Assembly: GCA_001953115.1 (NCBI GenBank)
Contig: LSSL01007774.1
Span: 1-16,813, forward strand
Direction of reading: 5' to 3'
Source: Smittium mucronatum
Lineage: Eukaryota; Kickxellomycota; Harpellomycetes; Harpellales; Legeriomycetaceae
DNA length: 16,813 bases
Both the position numbers and the translations under genes were made by a program. Below the pieces are notes generated by a model. That model was not told the DNA's origin, made no database searches, and saw only the letters and a list, made by a program, of their open reading frames with translations. Shown piece after piece: positions 9,730 through 16,813 of the stretch. Position 1 is the first letter of the stretch; each line of letters begins with the position of its first letter.

Positions 9730-11760
9730 TTAGTAATTTGGTCTTTGGTCCCAATTAGGAATTCATGGCATCACACAATTCGCCGAGAGAACTGCGTTCG
9801 TCTTTACTATTTTACCATCAGCGAAGAGGAAATGTCTTTTGCTGTGCAAATCGAATTGCTTCAAAATTGACTTGGCTACTTTTTAGCAAAACTGGTTTGA
9901 CCCAATATATTTCCAGCACTTACAACATTTCTGTCTAAAGTGTCTCTTATCAAACCATTTGATCTGCATTTATCCTCATCCAATTCTCAATCGCTTAGCT
10001 AGAACCCAGCCAACCCTGTACAATTCCCTCAAACTAAAATGTCCGCTAGGCTCCTACTCTGCATGCCATCGATTTTTAGCTGGTTGATTGGCATCGCTAT
10101 TCCAATTATAATCGAGATTCTGGTGATAAATATTTATTCGACGGAAAACAAGTGCCATTTTCGTGCCCCCCAATATTAGAAGGACTGAATAGATAGACTA
10201 CTAAAAAGAAATGCCTTATGCAAAGCCAAGTCCCACATTGAGCAAATCAAACTGTTTAGAGGCCCAATCCTGTGCCTTAGAAAATAATGTGAACTTTATT
10301 TTTATCGGGGATCTCTAAATCATCCGAAATGTATATAAATACTGACCAATTGAAACTGCGCTTGAATCACCGCAATCTTTTTGCACTACTCCTATCTCCG
10401 CCCAATATTCACATTTTTAGCATTATTATAATTCGCCAGTGTAACATCTGTTTTTCACATCTTTTCAATTTCAAGCAACCTTATTTTCTTTTTAGACACT
10501 TTCTATTAAAAAGAAATTCGTTTTTCCAAATGGAAATAGCGTATTGAGCATTCTCTCACACGTTCCCAATTTGCTAAGGTTTTTATTACCTCGCATTAGT
10601 TAATATATTTGAAAACTGCTGGTCTTAACCAATGGACTTACTATTTCATGTCAGACCAACAATCTACATTTTTCTATTGGCTGCAAGTCATTGAAATGAT
10701 CCTTTGTGCTGATAGCGCCTATTTTCGGCCCCTTCAGGTTCAGAAATAATACGTAGTTTCTAGAGTAAATTCTCATGTTTCTTACTATGCCATCAATAAT
10801 ATTAGACCAATAAAAACGTCTATTGAAATATAACTCCTGTATTTCCCGAAATATGGTTGTTTTTTTTAAGCTGCAGCTGAAAAATCAAATACTCGGAAAG
10901 TTGGGTTGCGTCATTTTACCATCCAATACAATACTTTAACATTTAGTCCAGGGAAAATATTAAATAATAGGCCAATTTAATAAAGGTAATAGACACAAAT
11001 GTGATGTAATCTAGCAGATGTGATGTTTTTTAGAGCTTCAAAGTTTCAAAATTAGGTGTATAGCTTTTAATGGGAAATTATAGCAAAAACCTAAAGTTCT
11101 CTTGCGATTTTCGGGCATTTGTTACTATTTTTTTACTCGGTTTTTTGTAATCCTATCCACTAATATAAACCCGTGGTCTTTTATAAAAAAAATTGACACC
11201 TAAATATATCTCCTTAATAGCTTTCAAACTTGGTATTGCAGATAAAACTACGGTCATGCCTTTTCGATATAAAAATCACTGCATATATAGCGATGGAGTT
11301 TATATTGGCTATTAATAAATGGGTAGTCAGATTAATGGAGGGGGGGGGGTTGATCCTAAAAGGCTATTAGAGTGGCTTTATTCCGGAATGGGAATCCCAG
11401 ATAACATCTTCAGCAAATTACCAGCAAAAATGCCCTTAATTAGTATATTATGGCCAAAATTTTATTTTATTTTATTTTTTACGGGAAATTTATTTTAAAG
11501 TCACCAAAAGTTTACTATTCGTTTGTTTTATCTCCTCAGTAATATTTTGTGGTTAGTGGAAAGTATCCAATCCCTTAATAGTTTCATTCAGCTGCACAAT
11601 TAAGGAAGTTTCGAGAAAACTAATTTAAAATCGGGAAATTTTTTTTTGGGCCATCGATTAACAAAAAGTTTTAGAAAACTGTAATAAATTTAACAAACTC
11701 TTGAAAAAAACCATCCTCAATCTGTATAATATCACATATGTGGGTGGTGCCAGAAAAAAT
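9730..11760 (-). pseudogene. Ty3/gypsy-like retrotransposon pol relic (RT, RNase H, integrase)
   Basis: A heavily mutated pol region recognised only by reading frames piecewise on the minus strand, in correct domain order. RT: HICDIIQIEDGFFQEF at 11742-11695 matches the YIDDIIxxSxxFEEH block with the first catalytic Asp position changed, followed by VKFITVF (cf. HLxxVF) and PKK. RT thumb: IKGLDTF, a stop, then PQNITEE near 11579-11532, the usual P-x-N-I-T-E-L-R block. RNase H: RKGMTVV near 11260 and KCPKIAREL at 11120-11094. Integrase zinc finger region: an open frame at 10884-10654 with FREIQELYF, YWSNIIDGIVRNMR and LKGPK, with both Cys of the CxxC replaced by Tyr. Integrase C-terminal module: AKRLRIG, two stops, then KWFDKRHF, WKYIGSN, and FADGKIVKTN with SANCVMP (about 9980-9766). 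Each match alone is weak; their order and spacing make the call. Stops and frameshifts are frequent. No LTRs were identified, so the element ends are unknown. Confidence 0.62.
11340..11349 (+). repeat. G10 homopolymer
   Basis: A run of ten guanines within the gypsy-like relic, between its RT thumb and RNase H parts. Unlike the array at 7438 it is a single run and not a quadruplex pattern by itself. Confidence 0.85.
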
Positions 11761-12284
11761 GTAACAAGAAAAAACTGGTAAGAGCAGATTCATTGATTAT
11801 ATATATTTCTATACTATCACAATTAATATAAATATCGAATTTATATGAGTTTTAGATTTAATGCAAGTTAATAAAAATACCCTAATATATTTGGGAAAAA
11901 TGCTATTTCGTTGAAAATATGTTGTGTTTTTTTATTTGAAAATCACGCTAAATTATAAAAATTATTCTTATTGGCTTTGCGCAGTGACTAATTTTCCCCA
12001 AAAATCTAACATCATTTAATACTTGGTTTTTCCGCGCTTTATAGTTTGAAAAAATGACATTTCTTTGAATAAAAACCCTTGAGCGACCTTCTTAAGAATT
12101 TTTTTAAAAAAAAACAGACCAATAGAAATATACTAAAAATATATAGATCAATATATTCAGTGTTTCAATATGTTGGGGTTTTCAATAATACCCATATATC
12201 CTACATTGCCAATTGATCCAGAGTGGCAAAAACAAGATCAAAGTCGCTGTATATAACAAGCCTTAATTTTGAGGTTATGGGTGG
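11761..12284. other. Gene-free stretch, possibly the N-terminal RT part of the gypsy-like relic
   Basis: No open frame above about 50 codons. The minus strand next to 11760 reads SMNLLL, which would fit the palm segment just before the catalytic block, so the relic may continue into this stretch. Further to the right I could not recognise RT motifs. Confidence 0.4.
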
Positions 12285-12506
12285 TTGTTAAAACTTGTAC
12301 GAATTCTTGTTGATTTAAATAAAGTATACGATATATGGGTGCATACCCAAGTTATTTTTGTGTATCGCACTTCATTCAAGCTAGCAATTATACTAAATGG
12401 TCTTATAGAATATATACATTTATTATCTGAAGAAATGATGTTTCGGATTATTATTTGTAAGCATCCTTCAAGGTCGGCTCCAGAAAAAAAAAATACACAC
12501 TTATAA
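12285..12506 (+). pseudogene. Possible RT fragment of a second non-LTR element (plus strand)
   Basis: A 73-codon open frame whose first part reads VRILVDLNKVYDIWVH, resembling the RT block FIDLxKAYDxVxH (first catalytic Asp in VDL, YD followed four residues later by His). It continues with KLAIILNGLIEYI, which resembles the L-x3-I-x2-LY segment that follows. Upstream and downstream frames do not extend convincingly, and the catalytic FADD block is not visible. If real it is opposite in orientation to the other relics. Chance similarity cannot be excluded in a frame this short. Confidence 0.33.
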
Positions 12507-12614
12507 TTTAAAAATCAAGAGGATAAAGAAAGATTCAAAAAATTTAAAATTCAATATAAATAAAAACAAAAATAACTGGATAGGAAAACCCCCAATGTAG
12601 ACAAAAGTATAAAT

Positions 12615-12654
12615 ACATCAATCATACCATCATACTATCATGCATCATGCATCA
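12615..12654. repeat. CAT/ATCA-rich short tandem repeat
   Basis: Degenerate copies of CATCA/ATCAT with two adjacent TGCATCA units. Low-complexity DNA without an obvious role. Confidence 0.5.
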
Positions 12655-13036
12655 GTCAAATTATATGAGATTTTGCTAAAAAAAGAAACTGGATAACCGG
12701 GAAAAAAAATTAAATAACCCTAATCAACGTACTAAAACATGCTAATTTGGTTACATCCATTCAAAAAGCACCAAAACATTACTTGTAACCAAAAATAGAA
12801 AGATTGATGTCATGGATATAAAGGCCATTTTACTTTACAAAGGAGCTCCAAAGACCTGTATTAGTATAATAAGATGTAAAAACAAAAAAAAACCAATACC
12901 TTAAAACTCAAGAATAAAATAAGCTAGAGTAAAGAAATCAAAAAAATTAAGCACCGAAAATTTAGCTGAATAATACTCAAAGGATTCTAAGAAAAAAACT
13001 GCTGTTTAATTACTTTCAGAACACCTTAAATTTGAG

Positions 13037-13065
<29 letters not shown>
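13037..13065. repeat. (TA)14 microsatellite
   Basis: Fourteen uninterrupted TA units plus a T. It is a candidate length-variable marker and may extrude cruciforms. Confidence 0.95.
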
Positions 13066-13068
<3 letters not shown>

Positions 13069-13272
13069 TGTATTCATATTTCTAACAAAATCAAATCCAA
13101 GTATATAAGCAACATCCAAAATTCAAAGGAACAGGAAATTTTCGAGGAATGAAAACAATCAGCAAATATCCATGGGATATAAAAACATAATTAGAGGGGA
13201 AATAATCTAGAAAAGATTCTCTCCTGCAACATCGGGGAAAATTAAAATTATAAATACGTATATTAATCATTT

Positions 13273-13310
13273 CCTAATAATCTGAGGGCCCCGTGCCTGA
13301 AATGATTAGG
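13273..13310. repeat. Imperfect inverted repeat / stem-loop
   Basis: Arms 13273-13287 and 13296-13310 are complementary at 12 of 15 positions around the loop GCCCCGTG. The element is GC-richer than its surroundings. It is not followed by a T-run that would suggest a terminator. It could be a fold in an unannotated RNA or an old palindromic insertion scar. Confidence 0.45.
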
Positions 13311-15544
13311 AGGGTATCCACGTATTTGGACAGGAGATTATTAAAAAGGACTGAAATGATATCCATGACACTATAATAATACAAAGTCCCTCTAAAAAAG
13401 TATAGAAAATGGAGAGATATTTAGTAATAATTAAATTATTTGCTTGAAAAGATTAGGTTAAACCCTTTAATTAAATAAACTTGGAAACGTGAAAACCTAA
13501 AGTGATGGAGTTTCTATGATAAATTGGAGAAAATCTGTCTTAATATTGATTTTAAATTAATTGAAGAAATGAACTGAGTGTAAAAACCAATAATGAATAA
13601 TGAAATAGACAACCTTAAGGTTAATTTGATTTTAAATGAGTATTAGTCAATATCATATTAGATATTTATCAATATTAAGTGCTATCATCCTTCATCGATA
13701 AAATCATCGAAAATAAAAAATAAATAAATAAAATTTTATAGATAGTATAATATGGTACGAGATCTAGGAATCCTTATCTTCTGTTTGCAAATGTTCAAAT
13801 AAAAAGTGGTGACTTTGGGGTTTGGGGCTTATTATGAATCTATAAGAATTATATGTCGTGTGATTTTTGTTTCAGATGTGGAGAACGGGCGATAGTGTGT
13901 ATATTTTATATGTAAATAGGAAAGAAGCCTGAGAAAAAATATAGGCATATTGTAATTCAGCTCCTACGGCAACAATGGTATATTTTGCCCTAGATTTAAG
14001 TGCAGGTGTGTTCCGATAGATATTTTATCGATCTTGATATGCTGCAAATGTGCCTGGTGATGTTTTTTACTGATATGGGATTTAAAAAAAGCCTTAAACT
14101 ATCTTAAAAATATGCTTATTGTCAGTTTTCTATAATTCATTTGTGGGTTGCAGCACAGCTCACTTCTATTCCCAATCAATTTACATTTTACACACCTAAC
14201 AGAAATGATGATTTATTTATGCGGAGGTTGATTTCGCATGACTTGAATATAGTGCTTCCGCTTTTTTTCCCCTTCAGTGCCATTATTATCAGCATCAGGG
14301 GACCGTCCCCCATTTTTACCCTTCTATTATCGACGCGATGTACATCTATTATACTCATTAACCCGCAAACATCCAATATCTAACATTTTTTGCTAATTAA
14401 TGATTTGATTTTCTGAGCTTCTGATTGGTCTGTCTTTACAAAAATTCTATTCTTTTTGGGTTACAAATAAGCGGTTTATCAATTTATTTTTCTGACTTCT
14501 TTTAGAGTCTGTAAATATCTTTTAAATTGGACCACTACCATTTATTACCTTAGAATATTGCGCAAGTTGGAAAATAGGATATGATTATTTCTTTTTGGGT
14601 TAATACGTTATGAACATGTGTTTGGATAGTATGCCTAGGGCTCCAATCCAGCACCTTCTAGTTGAGGCTTCATAAATTATACCAAAAAACCGCAATTTCA
14701 GTTTTATGCTTGACATTGAGCTAGACACTTATATCTGACATGAAGTAATCCAAATTTTGATTTAGTGTAAATCTCAGATAGACAATTAACTACTGCTAGG
14801 TATATCGTTACAGACTTTCCGTATTTTATTACGCGGGAATCCTTATATCCATATTTAATATGTAAATACTTTATTATTACACTTTTCGATTTTTTGAGAA
14901 AAGTATGAGTTCTGCTACTGATTTTGAGATTTCCTGATCATCAATGGAGCTCCTATGAGTCCCCATACTGTTATTTCTCGGCCTTTTTTCTACTTGAGAG
15001 GTTAATTAAGCTCTTGATAACAGGAAATACTTCGGTTAGTGCGACTTATATGGATTATGTGTAGAAAAAAGTTAGTATCCGGTTAATCTGTTAATATTTT
15101 TTCATCGATTCTGAGAATATTAGACGATTAAATTCTAGCGGAATTTCTTAAATACGCCGGAGTTTTTTTTTTTTGTTTGAATAAAAAAAACACTGGTAGT
15201 ATAAACACATCTTTTAGCTTCTTTTATAAGTAATAGAATAATCTTTTTGATGTTGATTCGCATTTCTTCGTTTAACTGTAAGAAACCATTCTTAAACATG
15301 TATTTTTAGAAAGTAGTCAACTATGAAAATAAGGATGAAAAAATAGAAATGTGGCCAACATTTACTTACTTGGCATATCAGTTTGTTATACAGAAGCTTA
15401 AGTCGTTCACAATACTGCCCCAAATCACCAATTAAGCTGGTAGCTCATCCTTAAGAAAAAAGGCCAGTGGTTTAATTTTACTAATTTCTTTTTCTTTAAA
15501 GCTACTAGTTTTTATTCTCTTCTCTTCTTTATTTTTACTCTTAA

Positions 15545-16813
15545 TTAAATAAACACAATTTTAGTCCCTGAAGACTCGTGTTGAATACTCCCAATAGTAC
15601 ATGAACCTAACATTGTCTTCCTTATCCCCGAACACTTGATACCTCTATTCACTATAAAACACGCCTAACTGTTCTAACTTAAAAAAATACACAGCTCCAG
15701 AGCCTCTGGCAGTGAATAAAGGTCATCTAATGTTATAAAACTTTGCCTCCAGATTAGAACATTAACGGATATAAAGATCTTTCCGAATTGCGTTTGTTTT
15801 CCACTAACCGATATTCCCACTAATTTTTTGATTAATTTCTAGTAGATTTAGAATCGTTTTCTAATCAGGCGAGGGTGAGGCTGAGAAATCCTGTTCTTGC
15901 TCTGTGAAACTGGCTAGATTTATTAGAGAAAATTTTCCCGCGAAAACAAGATTCTTATATTATTTTTTCGTGTCTATAATCTTTGTATATGAAATTTTTA
16001 TAGAAATATATCGGCTTTTTAAAACGTCTAAATATTTGTAATCGAATTTTTTGTATACTCCGTTACTTTGGTGCATTTATGAGGTAACAAAGCTCTACCA
16101 ACTTCCTTCTTAGTAATTCTGTGTATCGTATGAAAATCCTTTTTCATCCTGATACAATCAGTGATCCTTCATTTATGTGTTTACATTTATTAAAATTAAC
16201 ATTTCCAATTTCAATAATGGATGAAATATCTTGGTAAAAGAGTGTGATTTTAAGTTAATAAAATTTGTGATCACTAAGCTGATAGCTCTGCCATCTCCAT
16301 CAAAATCACAGATACTTCATGCATTAATCGTCTATTTTCTTATTTTTAAATGATTCATTTAGTCCGATATGCTTCATTTATTCGTTTCTCCAAACCATCA
16401 TTCAGGACACAGTGGGTCTCCCAAAAAAACTTTATCTTCTATCGGTTTTTGTTTAAAAAAAAATGATTATTATTCATTTTTAAGTTGTTTATTAGCATTC
16501 AAATACCGATATAAAAGGCTGGGTTTACTGAATAAACATTTGAATCCATTATCTACGATATTACGGACCCACTGGTTTTCATCGAGCCTTCACCGGGCTA
16601 TCTTTTATATTGAGAAGTACTCCGATAATGGGACGACTTTTTGGAGAAAATTTTCTCAAGCCCTACTCTTTCTTTGAGATTCCTCTGAAAATATGTTCTC
16701 CAGGGGTTTCTCCAGTTTCATGAAATTGATCTCTAATCCTGGTGAAGCTATAAAGGTGGTGTTTGTAATAGCCTGGAGTCACTATTTCTTCTGGGACATC
16801 TGAAAGGGTTCCA
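15545..16813 (-). pseudogene. DIRS-like retrotransposon reverse transcriptase relic, continuing past the right edge
   Basis: A minus-strand relic read piecewise in three frames. From the right: LDENQWVRNIVDNGFK begins at 16586 and resembles the DIRS RT entry block (xxDxWVLxIVxxGYxIxF). FIYKDYRHEK at 15993-15964 resembles the IHxDYRKFLRF segment, followed by CFRGKIF. An open frame at 15838-15671 reads LVGISVSGK, then FGKIF and FITLDDLYSLPEALE, matching the LPFGISxxPxxFTK block and the catalytic YLDDL box (LDDL at 15730-15719). Downstream there are fragments resembling the RT thumb (LEQLGVF, VRFMYYWEYSTRVF) to about 15545. A 50-codon open frame at 16812-16663 reaches the window edge and may be upstream sequence of the same element. 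The order and spacing fit one RT domain. The DIRS assignment rests mainly on the entry block and is less certain than RT itself. Several stops and frameshifts show it is dead. Confidence 0.5.

Larger units (their letters stand above)
12507..15544. other. No recognisable gene; short open stretches only
   Basis: This stretch holds simple repeats and scattered short coding-like runs but nothing I can assign. The longest overlapping frames are at 14141-14383 (plus) and 14188-14376 (minus). The minus reading contains KMGDGPLMLIIMALKGKKSG, which looks less random than the AT-rich frames, but I recognise no family. Minus-strand runs near 14010-13880 (TIVAVGAELQYAY) and 14980-14880 (SIDDQEISKSVAELILF) are similar. 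By position, DNA left of the DIRS-like RT could hold eroded RNase H or tyrosine recombinase sequence, but I could not identify motifs. Confidence 0.45.

Noticed and set aside
9885..9960. Retroviral-type CCHC zinc knuckle or retropepsin in the minus-strand CCKCWKYIGSNQFC segment
   Set aside because: The spacing of Cys and Gly is wrong for a knuckle and the His is missing. Context before and after (AKRLRIG, KWFDKRHF, FADGKIVKTN) fits the gypsy integrase C-terminal region better.
10329..10547. 72-codon plus-strand ORF
   Set aside because: It lies antisense to the gypsy-like integrase relic and has no family resemblance.
12806..12820. YIHDI on the minus strand, resembling the RT YIDDI box
   Set aside because: The flanking residues do not match RT, and a better-fitting catalytic block of the same relic lies at 11742, at the right distance from RNase H.
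14298..14310. 13-nt palindrome GGGGACCGTCCCC
   Set aside because: Too short, with no repeat partner or gene context to suggest an operator or attachment site.
16369..16677. 102-codon plus-strand ORF near the right edge
   Set aside because: No recognisable family. The opposite strand carries the DIRS-like RT entry block, so this is probably an antisense shadow, although it is the longest frame there.

Overview
The window looks like AT-rich eukaryotic nuclear DNA, most likely fungal. Long A/T-rich stretches surround a few GC-richer islands. The two convincing host genes are compact, and one has two short GT-AG introns (99 and 61 nt). No bacterial-type operons, ribosome binding sites or CRISPR arrays are visible. 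The style of the non-LTR reverse transcriptase, the presence of Ty3/gypsy-like and DIRS-like relics, and the base composition remind me of early-diverging gut fungi (Harpellales such as Smittium or Zancudomyces). That assignment is inference from memory of family style, not a database result.

Layout: about 1-5440 is an AT desert with no convincing gene; only two short coding-like islands stand out (near 1415-1583 and 4975-5148). About 5440-7110, minus strand, is a decayed non-LTR (LINE) retrotransposon ORF2 with a recognisable FADD catalytic motif, a damaged C-terminal zinc motif, several frameshifts and several stops. 7481-8807, minus strand, is an intact three-exon gene for a METTL2/Trm140-type tRNA 3-methylcytidine methyltransferase. 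Its 3' flank carries an extreme G-run array (7438-7465). 9018-9539, minus strand, is a single-exon gene for a 173-residue protein with a Tyr/Gly/Gln/Asn hexapeptide repeat (prion-like composition) and one hydrophobic segment near the C terminus. It lies 210 bp upstream of the methyltransferase gene in the same orientation.

From about 9.7 kb to the right edge there is no intact gene, but reading all frames by eye shows mutated retroelement proteins too broken to appear as long ORFs. These are a Ty3/gypsy-like pol relic on the minus strand (about 9730-11760: RT palm and thumb, RNase H, integrase zinc finger, integrase C-terminal module), a probable second RT fragment on the plus strand (about 12285-12506), and a DIRS-like RT relic on the minus strand (about 15545 to the right edge). 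Many inactivating changes are of the C-to-T or G-to-A kind (Trp or Arg codons to stops, Cys to Tyr), suggesting decay by cytosine deamination or a repeat-induced mutation process.

Overall this is two functional genes in a retrotransposon graveyard. I found no convincing new defence, toxin or biosynthetic system. The most unusual items are the repeat protein, the G-run array beside the methyltransferase stop codon and the cryptic retroelement relics.
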